Source of the DNA: Massilia sp. H-1
GTDB lineage: Bacteria; Pseudomonadota; Gammaproteobacteria; Burkholderiales; Burkholderiaceae_D
Length of the DNA stretch: 64,000 nucleotides
Assembly: GCA_024703915.1 (NCBI GenBank)
Contig: CP087969.1
Location: 5,704,001 to 5,768,000, forward strand
Direction: 5' to 3'
Both the position numbers and the translations under genes were made by a program. The notes below the pieces were generated by a model. It was given only the letters and a program-made list of their open reading frames with translations, was not told the origin of the DNA and made no database searches. How positions within the stretch are numbered: the first letter of the stretch is position 1; each line of letters begins with the position of its first letter. This document shows, piece after piece, positions 40,041-50,529 of the stretch.

Positions 40041-42163
40041 TGGGCGCCGTGCATACCTTCGGCATGGCCGCCGTCCTGCTCGGGATGGCGGCGGCCAGCG
40101 TGGCGCAGGAGAGCGACCCGCATCTGTGGCTGGAAGAAGTGCAGTCGCCGCGCGCTGGAATGGGTAGGCGCGCGCAACGCGGAATCGACGCAGGCGCTGA
40201 CCGGCCTGGCCCAGTACCGCGCGCTGCATCCGGCGATCAAGCGCGTGCTTGACGCGCCGGGCCGGATTCCCGGCGTGGAGATGCAAGGCAAGTGGCTGTA
40301 CAACTTCTGGCGCGATCCGCAGCACCCGCGCGGCATCTGGCGCCGCACCACGCCTAGCCCAATACCGCACGGCGGCTCCAGGCTGGGATACCGTGATCGA
40401 CGTCGACCAGCTGGCCGCCGCCGAAAAGGAAAACTGGGTCTGGGGCGGCGTCCAGTGCCTGGAACCGGCGGCCCGGCGCTGCCTGGTCAGCCTGACGCGC
40501 GGCGGCGGCGACGCCCACGTGGTGCGCGAGTTCGACGTTCCCTCGCGCCGTTTCGTGGCCGAAGGGCTTCGTGCTGCCGGAAGCGAAGGGCAGCCTGGCC
40601 TGGATCGACATCAACCGCGTGTTTGTCGATACCGATTTCGGGCCGGGATCGATGACCGAATCGGGCTATCCGCGCATCGTCAAGGAATGGCGGCGCGGCA
40701 CGCCGCTCGCCAGTGCCAGCACCGTGTTCGAGGGCCGCGCAAGCGACACCAGCGCCAGCGCGTGGAAGGACTTCACCCCGCGCCATGAGCGCGAATTCGT
40801 CATTCATGCCTACCCCCACCTTCTTCACCAACGAATTGTTCGTGCGGGAGCAGGGCGTACTGGCAAAGATCGACAAACCGGACGATGCCGAGGCCTACAC
40901 GATCCGCGACCAGCTGATGATCGAACTGCGCAGCGACTGGAAAGTCGGCGGCAAGGTCTATCTGCAAGGCTCCCTGCTGGCGATCCCTTATAAGGATTTC
41001 CGGCGCGGCCGCCGCACCTTCGACGTCCTGTTCGCGCCGACCGCCACGCGTTCGCTGCAGTCGGTGGTGGCGCTGCGCGGTGCCATCATCCTGGTGGAAA
41101 TGGACAATGTGCTGGGCAAGGTCGAGGAACTGGTGCACCGCGACGGGCAGTGGCAACGCCGCACCGTGGCCACCCCATCCTTCGGGACCGTTGCCGTGGC
41201 GGCAGTGGACGGCCAGCGTTCGGATCAGTATTTCCTGACGGTGGGCGGCTTCCTCCAGCCCACCACACTGATGCTGGCACATGCCTAAGCAGCGACCAGC
41301 ACACGGCGCTCAAGTCCATGCCCACGTATTTCGACACCTCGCCCTACAAGGTCGAGCAATGGCATGCGCGCGCCGATGATGGCACGGCGGTGCCGTACTT
41401 TGTCGTGATGCGCAAGGATGTGCGCTTCGATGGCAGCAATCCCACCTTGTTGTACGGGTACGGCGGCTTCGAACTGACCATGCGGCCTAGCCTACAGCGG
41501 CGTGCTGGCCAAAGGCTGGCTCGATCAGGGCGGCGTGTATGTGCTGGCCAATATCCGCGGCGGCGGCGAATTCGGGCCGCGCTGGCACAATGCCGCCCTC
41601 AAGGAGCACCGCCAGGTCTCGTACTCGGACTTCATCCGGGTGGCGGAAGACCTGGTCGCGCGCAAGCTGACCACGCCCCGCCATCTGGGCATCATGGGCG
41701 GCAGCCTGGGCGGCATGCTGGTGTCGGTCGCGATGCTGCAGCGCCCGGATCTGTTCAACGCCGTGGTCAGCCAGGTGCCGCTGACCGACATGCGGCGCTA
41801 TCACAAGATGCTGGCGGGCGCGTCCTGGATCGATGAATACGGCGACCCGGATGTGCTTAGGCCCAGTGGGAATACATTCGCAAGTATTCGCCTTACCACA
41901 ATGTCGAAGCAGGCAAGCGCTACCCGGCCATTCTGTATACCAGCTCAACCCACGACGACCGGGTTCACCCGGCCCATGCGCGCAAGATGGTGGCCCGCAT
42001 GCGTGAGCAAGGCCATTCCGTGCTGTACTGGGAGAACATGGACGGCGGCCACGGTGGCGCCGTCAATAATGACCAGCAGGCGCAGTTGCTCGGCATGGTC
42101 TATGCGTTCCTGTGGGACCGGCTGGGAGCGAAGCCGGAGCCCGTGCAAACGGCGGGCCACTAG
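40040..42163 (+). CDS. prolyl oligopeptidase family serine peptidase (S9A) (apparent frameshifts)
   Basis: About 700 residues. A hydrophobic signal-like N-terminus (FGMAAVLLGMAAASVAQ) leads to DPHLWLEEVQSPRALEWV, the typical start of prolyl oligopeptidases, then a seven-bladed propeller region. The catalytic domain has GSNPTLLYGYGGFELTMRP, GGVYVLANIRGGGEFGPRWH, the nucleophile in HLGIMGGSLGGMLV, the Asp in TSSTHDDRVHPAHARKM and the His in NMDGGHGGAVN. The enzyme cleaves short peptides after proline, probably in the periplasm. Translational coupling to the TonB receptor upstream suggests peptide import followed by cleavage. Breaks at 40152, 40355, 40570, 40810, 41286, 41489 and 41858. Confidence 0.9.
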
Positions 42164-42181
42164 CTTCGCCGCATCCCCAGC

Positions 42182-43242
42182 CTATTTGCGCCAGATCGCC
42201 GAGCGGCTGGCGTCGCAATACCACCATGCGTACTGGTAGAAGCCCTGGCCGGTCAGCGTGGTGTTCAGGCTGGCCATTTCGTGCCTAAGCAGTCATGCTT
42301 ACTTTGGCATACCAGCTACCCTGGCTGGGCACCCACTTGGTGTTGTAGATCGCGCCGCCGTTGGTGCACGCCAGGTTTTCCGGCATCTGGCCCGAATCGG
42401 TCATGTGGTTGAACCAGCCCTGGAAGGACGCGCTCGAGATGTTATTGACTGTCCAGTAGGCGGTCGAGCGTGCGGCCCAGACCAGGATATTGCCGGTGGG
42501 CAGAGTGCTGCCATTGAGCTTGGTCCACGGGCCGGTGGTCAGGGGTGACGCCGTTGGTGTACGGCGTTGTCTGCCCATGCTCGAAATTCATCGGGAAGGG
42601 CTCGTTGTTCTTCACCATGTGGACATGGACGTGGGGCCCCGTGGAATTGCCGCTGTTGCTTTAAGCCAGGCCCAGATACTGGCCCTTGGTGATCCGCACG
42701 CCGTTGGTGACGTTCGCTTCAGGCTTAAGCATCACGCTGCCGCTCGGATTGTCGAAACGGGTCTTGTTGTTCGGGCAGATGGCCGAGGAGATCGTGCCGG
42801 GGATCATGTGCGCATGCTCGGCGTACACGCCGTCGTCCGTCTTGATCCACACATGGTTGCCGCCGACGCCGATGTAGAAGTTGAGGACGTCGGGATCCTT
42901 GGTGCCAGCCTTGGCGTTTTCAGGGGCGTTGCGCCAGCAATTGACCACGGTACCCGAGACCATCGCGTACACTTTTCTGCCGTAAATCAGGCGGTTCGCA
43001 TTGACGGTACGGTCGGCGCCGTCGAAGGTCACGTCGCTCCATTCATTGTTGCCGGTCGGGCGCAGGGCGATGATGTCCTTGCCAAGCCCCTGGTCGGCGC
43101 CAGTGGCGTGGTCGCCCGTTTTGTAGCGGTGGTTCAAATTGAGGTCGTCGCTCTTGAGCGGGAATACGGCTGCGGCGGCGGTGGCGGAGGCAGCTGCGGC
43201 GAGGAGGGCGGCGGTTGCGATCAGTGCATGTTGAATTTTCAT
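42182..43242 (-). CDS. M23-family metallopeptidase (apparent frameshifts)
   Basis: About 350 residues. Signal peptide MKIQHALIATAALLAAAASATA, then FPLKSDDLNLNHRYKTGDHATGADQ, which supplies a LytM-like H(x)nD motif, followed by VYAMVSGTVVNCW, VYAEHAHMIPGTI, ITKGQYLGLAGNSGNSTGPHVHVHMV with the zinc-binding HxH, and a C-terminal region ending GQGFYQYAWWYCDASRSAIWRK. M23 enzymes cut peptidoglycan cross-links or glycine-rich peptides. The C-terminal extension beyond the peptidase fold is not one I recognise. Breaks: 42659 (GCTTTAAGC, in-frame stop), about 42543 and 42288 (GCCTAAGC). The gene converges on the oligopeptidase gene. Confidence 0.82.
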
Positions 43243-43260
43243 GATTGTCTCTTTCGGAAT

Positions 43261-43331
43261 GTTGTAAATACAGTATTTCACGAAAAAGACGGCCAAATTC
43301 CTCGCATTGTCACAATGACTATATTTACAAC
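43261..43331. repeat. inverted repeat in the M23 peptidase promoter region
   Basis: gttgtaaata at 43261-43270 and its exact reverse complement tatttacaac at 43322-43331 lie 51 bases apart, 18 bases upstream of the M23 peptidase start. The AT-rich arms stand out from the GC-rich surroundings. They could be paired operator sites or cruciform arms; no known regulator is recognised. Confidence 0.45.
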
Positions 43332-43369
43332 ATGACAGCGCTTTCAGTGCTCAAAAAAACGACTACCTC

Positions 43370-43817
43370 CTATTTGATGTGCTTGTAGACCGTGCTGCTG
43401 CCGTCACGCCGGACCAGCATCACGTCGTAGGGCTCGCTGTGCGGTCCTTCCATTCCCGGCGAGCCCATCGGCATGTTCGGTACGGCCAGGCCGATCGCTT
43501 TCGGCTTCTCGGCAAGGAATTGGCGCAGCACGCTGGCTCTAAGCACGTGGCCTTCGACCGCATAGCCCTGGACCATGGCCGTATGGCATGAACCCATGGC
43601 ATCCGGGATGCTTAACTTTGGCGCGATACAGGCCCGGATCGGCTACGTCGTGCGCCGTGACGTTGAAGCCGTTCGCGCGCAAGTGATCGACCCATTTGTG
43701 GCAGCAGCCGCAGGTGGCGCTCTTGTAGACATCGACGGCGGGCGCTGCGGCCCGCGCCATCAGCGGCAGGGCGAGGGCGGCGGCCATCAACAGGGTGCTT
43801 GCTTGTCGGCGGTTCAT
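43370..43817 (-). CDS. DUF411 metal-binding protein (apparent frameshifts)
   Basis: A secreted protein of about 147 residues. Signal peptide MNRRQASTLLMAAALALPLMARA, then VDVYKSATCGCCHKWVDHLRANGF, where CGCC is the DUF411 metal-binding motif, GSCHTAMVQGYAVEGHVPASVL, AIGLAVPNMPMGSPGMEG with the conserved Met-rich loop, and YDVMLVRRDGSSTVYKHIK. DUF411 proteins such as CopG-like factors occur in copper-resistance loci and bind copper. Breaks: 43612 (GCTTAAC for GCCGGC) and 43534 (GCTCTAAGC, in frame). It is divergent from the TonB receptor at 44030, with FNR-like palindromes between. Confidence 0.87.
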
Positions 43818-43950
43818 GCTGATTTCCTTTGCGGAGATGGAAGGTGTCTTGCCGATGATAACGGTGCCGAGCCGTGCGCGCCAGCATCGGCACGAAAAAC
43901 GCGAAACGAGATCAAGGTTTTCCCGTTAGAGCAGTTCGTCTACCCTCATT

Positions 43951-43964
43951 TTGACTTGCGTCAA
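43951..43964 (+). promoter_or_regulatory. FNR/DNR-like palindrome in DUF411-TonB receptor intergenic region
   Basis: TTGACttgcGTCAA is a perfect 5-4-5 dyad of the CRP/FNR family type. It lies 134 bases from the DUF411 start and 66 bases from the receptor start. It suggests oxygen- or nitrogen-oxide-dependent control; sequence match only. Confidence 0.55.
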
Positions 43965-44011
43965 GGAAAGCCCCTCTGACATCGTCGACACTGTGCCCGT
44001 TCACATTCGTA

Positions 44012-44025
44012 TTGATTTAAGTCAG
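44012..44025 (+). promoter_or_regulatory. second FNR/DNR-like site next to the receptor start
   Basis: TTGATttaaGTCAG matches the TTGAT-N4-GTCAA pattern except for the last base. It is centred 61 bases from the perfect site at 43951. Being only 4 bases from the start codon, it could be fortuitous or act as a repressor position. Confidence 0.35.
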
Positions 44026-44029
44026 AAGT

Positions 44030-46273
44030 ATGAAAAATAAAAACATTGCCCTTATTCCTCTGCAGCGCTCCGTGTTGTCGATCGCCGCAGCCCTTCTTGC
44101 TTAAGCAGCGCAGCCCTGCCAGTGATGGCCCAGTCCGATACCCAGCAAGACATGGCCACCGTCTACGTTGCCGCCAGCCGCAGCCAGACCAAGGTCGAAC
44201 AGATGCCGCTGCACACGACCATCATCAGCCAGGAGCAAATCCGCATGGCGTCGGCCCAGACGGTCGACCAGCTGCTGCGCGACGTCCCCGGCATGAACTT
44301 CAGCGCAGTGCTTAGGCGGCGCTGTCCGATCCGACCGGACACCAGACCAAGATGCGCGGCCTGGGCAATGCCAAGGTCCTGATGCTGCTCGACGGCGTAC
44401 CCATGCACGACCCGTTCTATCTGACCACGCAATGGTTCAAAGTGCCGCTGTCCTATATTGAACGGATCGAAATCCTGCGCGGCGGTAATTCCAGCTTGTG
44501 GGGCAATATGGCCGTGGCGGGCGTCGTCAACATCGTCACCAAGCGGCCGCGCGCCAATGCGGGCGAATTCCAGGCCAGCCTCGGCTCGATGGGGTCGTGG
44601 AATGTGTCGCTCAGCCGCGACGTGGCCATCACGGACAGCGTGCACATGAACCTGTCCGTCGACCAGTACCACACGGACGGCTATCAGACCACGCCGCAGG
44701 ACTGGTTGTACCGCTTCCCGCAAAAGCGTCCCACGGACACGGATAACCGCAATATCTCGCTGACCGTGCACGCCCAGCCGAGCGCGACCCTGAATGGCTA
44801 CGTGCGCGTCGGCTACCACGTGCAGGACCAGCAAATCGCCTACCAGTACGGCGAGAATCGCCAGGTGAGCCCCGACATTGCCGTCCACATCGAGAAGAAG
44901 CTGCCAAACCGCAGCTACCTCGAGGCGAACGGCTGGTCGCAGTATGTCCGCTTCGACAAATTGAACGGCAATACCTGCTACTACCAGGGCGGCACCACCT
45001 GCCTGACCAGCAGCAGCGCCGCGCTCACGCCCGCCAAGGTGAATGACAATATCGTGCAGTTCTACTCGCAGCAGGGACGCTTGCGCTACCGCGAGAGCGG
45101 CAGTTCGCTGATCTATTCGACACGCCTGAATCCGACTTTCTACAGCCTGGTGACCGGCCTTGATTTCCGCCGTCTGGGCGCGTCCGACGCCGAGCTGTTC
45201 TACAACACCCCGCAGTCGCTTAGCCGCCCCCAGGGCCGCTTCGACAGCCGCACCGACGGCCGCGGCGTGCAGACCTTCCACGGCCTGTTCGCCCAGCTCA
45301 AGTTCGTGCCGACCGAGGCGCTGGACGTGACGCTGTCGGCGCGCGTGGACCGCTACGCCATCGACGAACGGGAAAACCGGCGCACCCTGGCCAATGGCAG
45401 CAGCACGGGCGGCGCCTTGCCTGCGGCCAGCAAGACCGCGTTCGACCCGAGCATCGCGGCCCGCTACAGAAGTGAGCTCGGCACTGTCGCTGCGCGGCGC
45501 CGCCTACAAAGCGTTCCGCGCTCCAGGCTTCAACAACCTGACCCGCACCTTCGGCACCGGCAGCAGCACGACCATCGCCAATCCCGACCTGGTGCCTGAA
45601 AATCTGCGCGGCTGGGAAGCCTAAGCACCGACTACCGCAACGGCGCATTCAGCCTGGGTCTGAGCTACTTCCGCTACGACATCGACAACATGATCGCGAC
45701 CTTCACCGCAGCTTGCATGCCATGCCGCAGCAGGTGCAATTGATCTGCAGGCGGTGCCGCACTGCCCGGATGCGGCGGCTCGGCGCGCTACTACACCAAT
45801 GAGCAGGATGGCCGCGCGCACGGTGTCGAGGCGATTGCCAACTGGCGCCTGTCGTCGGCATGGAAATTCGATGCCTTCTACACCCGCACCGAGACCTACC
45901 TGACCCGGCGCGGTCCGATGGTGACCGATCCCCTCCATACCCAGCTGACCGGCGTGCCCAAGAACAGTGCGACCGTGGGCGTAACCTGGTCGCCGTCGCA
46001 AGCATGGAAGACCCGCCTGCAGGGCCGTTATACAGGCGCCATGCTGCTCGATACCACCAGCAGTGCCGGGGTGCGCTTCCGGGCAAGGCAGCAACACGGT
46101 ATGGGATGCCAGCGCCGAATACCGCTACAGCCCGTCCGTCGCGCTGTTCGCGCGCGTGACCAATCTGTTCGACCGCCAGTACAGTGAAGGCGCGTATGCC
46201 GTTAACCAGCCGTACAGCCAGACCATGTCGCCACCGCGGGAGGTATCGGCTAGGCGTGCGGGCCAGCTTCTGA
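44030..46273 (+). CDS. TonB-dependent receptor of the DUF411 locus, probably copper-related (apparent frameshifts)
   Basis: About 740 residues. Signal peptide from ATG 44030 (MKNKNIALIPLQRSVLSIAA...VMAQSD), plug domain with ATVYVAASRSQTKVEQMPLHTTIISQEQI, QTVDQLLRDVPGMNFS, QTKMRGLGNAKVLMLLDGVPMHDPFY, YIERIEILRGGNSSLWGNMAVAGVVNI, and barrel motifs AYKAFRAPGFNNLTRTF and NPDLVPENLRGWEAG; the C-terminus is restored as VSAGVRASF. The DUF411 neighbour, the BNR and thioredoxin-like genes after it and the FNR-type sites recall copper receptors such as NosA/OprC, but this is inference. Breaks: 44099, 44311, 45470, 45621, 45720, 46080, 46249. Stop and next start overlap (TGATG). Confidence 0.87.
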
Positions 46274-47495
46274 TGAGGGACCTCATGTCGCTATCGCGCC
46301 GCCACCTGCTGGCCATGCTCGCTGCCAGTGCAGCCTTGCCCTGCCTGGCTTCCCATGACCATGCTTAGGCGCCGAGCCTGGAAAGAACGCCGCGCCTGCT
46401 GCGCGCCGCGCTCGCAACCGGTGCCGCCTTCGACCGCCAGGGGCTTAGCTGTGGGTGGCCGCCACCGACGCGGGCACGCAAATCGTGCTGCGCTGGACCG
46501 ACGACGCCAAGAAGACCTGGTCCGCCCCGCGCCAGGTGCTGCGGGTGCCGGAACCGGTCGAGGCGAATGGCGAAGGACGCCCCAAGCTCGCCTTCGGCCC
46601 TGCCGGACAACTGTATCTGAGCTATACCAGCCCGCTGGGCAAGCCGCATACCGGCAACATCCGTTTCGTGCGCTCGCTCGACGGCGGCACATCGTTCTCG
46701 GACCCCGTCACGCTGCAAAGCGACCGTGCGCTCACCGGTCACCGCTTCGACAGCCTGATCGTCGACCGTGCGGGCCGCGTGTTCGTGGCCTGGATCGACA
46801 AGCGCGACCTTGACGCGGCACGCGGCGGGCCTAGCCTTACCGTGGCGCGGCCGTCTACTTCACGGTCTCGGCCAACGATGGCGCGACCTTTCTGCCCGAC
46901 GCGCGTGGCCGATCACGCCTGCAGAATGCTGCCGCATTGCGCTCTCGCTCGATGCGGACGGACGGGTGGTGGCCATGTGGCGCCACGTGTTCGAACCGAA
47001 CATCCGCGACCATGCGCTGGCCGTGCTGCATCCCTCCGGCCGCGCGGGCGAACTGGTGCGTGCAAGTACCGACCAGTGGAAGATCGACGCCTGCCCGCAC
47101 CACGGGCCGGCGCTCGCCTTCGACGCCAAGGGACGGCGCCACCAGCTCTGGTTCAACGGGGGAGGAAGAGGGCGGCGGCCTGTTGTACGGCGCGGCCAAC
47201 GCGCAGGGCAAGCAAGGACGGCCGCAGCAAGTGGGCGGTCCGCAAGCGGCCCACGGCGAAGTCGCTGCCAGCGGCAAGCGCCTGTTCATCGTCTGGAAGG
47301 AATATGACGGCAGCGCCACGCGCATCCTGGCGCGGGTGTCGGGCGACGCTAGGCCAGAGCTGGCGCCACGCGGCGCTGGCCGCCACCGGCGGGGCGTCCG
47401 ACCATCCCCACCTGGTACAGGACCGTGGTGCAACCTGGCTGGTGTGGAATACTGAACTGGACGGCATCGTCGTGCGTCCATTGGAGAATGTATGA
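46273..47495 (+). CDS. BNR/sialidase-like propeller protein with CECC motif (apparent frameshifts)
   Basis: A secreted protein of about 400 residues. Signal segment MSLSRRHLLAMLAASAALPCLA (a start at 46285 is also possible), then repeated propeller strands with Asp-box-like turns: TDDAKKTWSAPRQVL, LDGGTSFSDPVTLQ, VSANDGATFLPDA, SGDAGQSWRHAAL. VADHACECCRIALSLDADG, restored at about 46933, gives a Cys cluster typical of sialidase-like proteins found beside DUF411/TonB copper loci. It lacks clear neuraminidase catalytic residues, so a binding role is likelier than glycosidase activity. It overlaps the receptor stop (TGATG) and the next start (ATGTATGA). Confidence 0.8.
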
Positions 47496-48049
47496 ATCGC
47501 ATCCTGATGGCAGCGCTGCTGCTCATGTCGTTCACCCTGCCAGGCACTGCTGCGCCTGCAATCAAGCCGTTTTCGACGGCCAGCATCGAACAGATCGTCA
47601 GCGCGCACAAGGGCAAGCCCTTTGTCCTGTTCGTCTGGTCGATGGATTGCGAATTTTGCCAGGCCAGCCTCGATCACCTGGCGAAGGCGCGCGCGCCGAT
47701 CCCGGACTGGTCATCGTGACCGTCACGACCGATCCGATTGCCGATACGGTGCTGGGCGCCCAGGTGAACAAGCGGCTGACGGCACTGGCCTTGCAAGACG
47801 ATGCCTGGAGTTTTGCCGATCAGGCGCCCGAGCAGCTGCGTTATGCGATCGATCCGCTGGCGCGGCGAGAAGCCGCGCAGCTACTGGTACGACAAGGATG
47901 GCAACCGGGTCGCCTACTCGGGCGTGATCTCATCTAGCCAAGCTGCTGCAATTGCGGCGCTAGCCGCTACTGCAGCGCAACTGCCTTCACTTGCGCCCAG
48001 ACCTGCTTGCCCGGAACAATGCCAAGTTCGCGCCTTGAACGCTCGGTAA
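47492..48049 (+). CDS. thioredoxin-like (TlpA/SCO-type) protein, 3' end uncertain
   Basis: Signal peptide MNRILMAALLLMSFTLPGTAAP, then a thioredoxin fold: GKPFVLFVWSMDCEFCQASLDHLAKA with a CEFC redox pair, LVIVTVTTDPIADTVLGAQVN, and RSYWYDKDGNRVAYSGVIS. CxxC periplasmic thioredoxins often deliver or reduce copper sites, which fits the DUF411/receptor locus. Breaks at about 47713 and 47868. The last open frame runs to 48049 and would overlap modC by 83 bases on the other strand; the true stop is probably nearer 47940-47970 and hidden by another error. Confidence 0.7.
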
Positions 48050-49039
48050 TGCGGGCCAGCAGCGGCGTACCGCCGATCCGCATCTGCACGAGGACGTGAC
48101 CCGGGTGGTCGGTCGGCGCCGTGGCCGTGACCGTGGCGGGCAGAATATTGACAATGCTCGATCCGACCGGCCGTTCGAGCGCGAGACTCACATCGCGGGC
48201 ATGAATGCGGCAACGCAGGCGACTGCCCGGCGGCTCCTTCCTGCCACTGACATAGATGCAACCGTCCTCGAACGCCAGCCGCGACAAGGCGTCTTCTTCA
48301 TGCGCGGCCAGCACCGTTTCAAGCACCACACCGGCGTCGTCGGCAAATGCCGGGGGCAAGTCGGTACGGGCCAGGGTTTCCGTCAAGGGACCGCTGGCGA
48401 CGACCCGTCCCGCGTCAAGCAGTACCAGGTGGTCCGCCAGGCGCGCGACTTCATCCGGGGAGTGACTCACGTAAATGATGGGGATGGAAAGCTCGTCGCG
48501 CAAGCGTTCAAGATAGGGCAGAATTTCCTGCTTGCGCTTGAGGTCCAGTGCAGCCAGCGGTTCATCGAGGAGCAACAGGCGCGGTGAGGCGAGCAGGGCC
48601 CGTGCGATGGCCGCGCGTTGCCGCTCGCCGCCCGACAGACTGTCCGGCTTGCGCTCGAGCAGCCCTGCGATGCCGAGCAATTGGCTGACCGCCGCCAGGT
48701 CGAATTGCTGATCCTTGGAAGCTATCCGCTTCTGACCGAATTCCAGATTGGCGCGCACGCTGAGGTGGGTAAACAGACTGGCTTCCTGGAACACGTAGCC
48801 GAGTGAGCGGCGATGGACGGGCACAAACAAGCCTTGCGCCTCATCCTGCCAGATGTCGTCGCCGATCCCGACGTGGCCATTACTGCGCGCTCCAGTCCTG
48901 CAATGGCGCGCAGGCAGGTGGTTTTGCCCGATCCCGAGGGGCCGAACAGCGCAGTCACCCCGCGGCCCGGCAAGGCAAGATCGACGTCGAGCGAAAAGTC
49001 GTGGCGCTCGATGCGGAAACGCAGGCGTATCGCGCTCAT
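47967..49039 (-). CDS. modC: molybdate ABC transporter ATP-binding protein ModC (one apparent frameshift)
   Basis: About 357 residues. Walker A GPSGSGKTT, Q-loop YVFQEASLF, signature DSLSGGERQRAAIARAL, Walker B RLLLLDEPLAALD and the switch His in IYVSHSPDEV. The C-terminal half is the TOBE/Mop molybdate-binding domain (GSRLRCRIHARDVSLALERP, NILPATV, LLARITERS). The start ATG overlaps the modB stop (ATGA at 49036-49039). A shift at about 48880 breaks the frame between ATSGS and the QDEAQGLFVPVHRRS segment. It powers ModAB-dependent molybdate uptake. Confidence 0.93.
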
Positions 49040-49717
49040 CGCTTGCCGCCTTTCCTGGCTTGCGGATTGAAGGTGTACAGCATCAGCAGCACCACGAAGC
49101 TGAAGAGCAGCATGCCGCCAGCCAGCCAATGCGCTTGCGCGTATTCCATGGCTTCGACATGGTCGTAAATCTGGACCGAGACCACCCGCGTCTTGTCCGG
49201 GATATTCCCGCCGATCATCAGGACCACACCGAATTCGCCGATCGTATGGGCGAATCCAAGAACGGCGCCGGTCAGGAAGCCCGGCCGCGCGAGCGGGACC
49301 GCCACCGACCAGAACGCATCCCAGGGACTGGCGCGCAGCGTGGCCGCCACTTCGAGCGGACGTTCGCCGATGGCTTCAAAGGCGTTCTGCAAGGGTTGTA
49401 CCACGAAGGGCATCGAATAAAAGACCGAGGCGATCACCAGGCCAGGGAAAGTAAAGGGCAGGGTACCCAGACCAAGCGATTCGGTCAGGCGCCCGACCGG
49501 CCCGTTCGGCCCCATCGCGACAAGCAGATAAAACCCGATCACCGTGGGCGGCAGCACCAGCGGCAATGCGACCACGGCGCCGATCACCGCCTTCATCGGC
49601 GAACGCGTGCAGTGCCAGCCACCAGGCGATGGGCGTACCGACGATGAGCAGAAGCACCGTCACAATGGACGCGAGCTTGAGCGTGAGCCAGATGGCGCCA
49701 AGGTCGATGTCTGCCAT
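49036..49717 (-). CDS. modB: molybdate ABC transporter permease ModB (one apparent frameshift)
   Basis: An inner-membrane permease of about 227 residues. N-terminal MADIDLGAIWLTLKLASIVTVLLLIVGTPIAWWLA, then PMKAVIGAVVALPLVLPPTVIGFYLLV, VIASVFYSMPFVVQPL, and the EAA loop region EVAATLRASPWDAFWSVAVPLARPGFLTGAVLGFAHTIGEFGVVLMIGG, all typical of ModB. The frame shifts near 49600. It lies 14 bases after modA and overlaps modC. Confidence 0.93.
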
Positions 49718-49731
49718 GGTTGCGCAGTGCC

Positions 49732-50475
49732 TTACAAGGCGTAGCCGAAGGCTTGGATGATGCCTTTGGCCTTCGCGGTTTTCAGATAATCGGCGAGGGC
49801 TTTGGCTGCGGGGTTGTGGCGGCCCTTGGCCAGAATGACGGCATCCTGGCGTATTGGTTCATGTAGCGAGTCTGGCACGATCCATCCGGAACCGGAGGCG
49901 ACTTTACCATCCATATAGACTTGCGACAGCGCGATGAAGCCGAGTTGCGCATTGCCGGTGCTGACGAACTGGTAGGTTTGCGCGATGTTTTCGCCCTGGA
50001 CGAATCTGGACTGCAGGGCGTCGAACTGCTTAATTCTTTTCAGGACTTCCACTGCCGCGGCGCCATAGGGCGCGGTCTTGGGATTGGCAATCGCGATATG
50101 TTTGAAGTCGCTGCGCTTGAGCACCTCACCCCTGGCATCGACATAGGCTTCCCTGGGGGACCACAGGACCAGCTTGCCGATCGCGTAAGTGAAGCGGGTG
50201 CCCGGCGCCGCAAGAAACTCTTTCTCCAGTCTGGCTGGCGTTTCATCGTCGGCCGCCAACAACACTTCGAATGGCGCGCCATTGCTGATCTGGGCGTAAA
50301 ACTTCCCGGTCGCGCCGAAGGACAGCACCGCCTTGTGGCCGGTGTCTTTTTCGAATTCCGCCGCAATTTTCTGCATGGGGGCGGTGAAATTGGCCACGAC
50401 TGCTACCTGCGTCTCCGCTGCGTTGGCATTCCAGGCGAATGCCATGGCGGCAAACAGGCAGGTCATACGTTGCAT
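49732..50475 (-). CDS. modA: molybdate-binding protein ModA
   Basis: A periplasmic protein of 247 residues with an intact frame. The start ATG at 50475 follows GGAGAAAAAG and opens a signal peptide (MQRMTCLFAAMAFAWNANA). The mature part has AVVANFTAPMQKIAAEFEKDTGHKAVLSFGATGKFYAQISNGAPFEVLLAADDETPARLEK, the N-lobe of ModA with its oxyanion-binding Ser residues, and later NPKTAPYGAAAVEVL and TGNAQLGFIALSQVY. First gene of modABC. A ModE-type operator lies 31 bases upstream of its start. Confidence 0.95.
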   Translation of the reverse strand: MQRMTCLFAAMAFAWNANAAETQVAVVANFTAPMQKIAAEFEKDTGHKAVLSFGATGKFYAQISNGAPFEVLLAADDETPARLEKEFLAAPGTRFTYAIGKLVLWSPREAYVDARGEVLKRSDFKHIAIANPKTAPYGAAAVEVLKRIKQFDALQSRFVQGENIAQTYQFVSTGNAQLGFIALSQVYMDGKVASGSGWIVPDSLHEPIRQDAVILAKGRHNPAAKALADYLKTAKAKGIIQAFGYAL

Positions 50476-50505
50476 CTTTTTCTCCAATAATCGGCGTTGG
50501 ACAAC

Positions 50506-50529
50506 CGTTATGTATGAGAGTATATAGCG
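50506..50529. promoter_or_regulatory. ModE operator between modA and modE
   Basis: cgttatgta-tgagag-tatatagcg forms a 9-6-9 dyad (7 of 9 positions symmetric) matching the ModE box CGnTATATA-N6-TATATAnCG. It sits in the divergent modA/modE region, 31 bases before the modA start. Molybdate-loaded ModE would repress modABC here. Confidence 0.8.

Noticed and set aside
42490..43335. Open frame of about 281 codons on the forward strand
   Set aside because: Antisense shadow of the M23 peptidase gene, which has a signal peptide and the HxH motif.
45219..45226. cgcttagc in the TonB receptor as another frame-breaking GCCGGC site
   Set aside because: The reading frame is not broken there (QSLSRPQG reads through), so the original sequence cannot be decided. 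Similar in-frame cases are 36689, 42723 and 55278.
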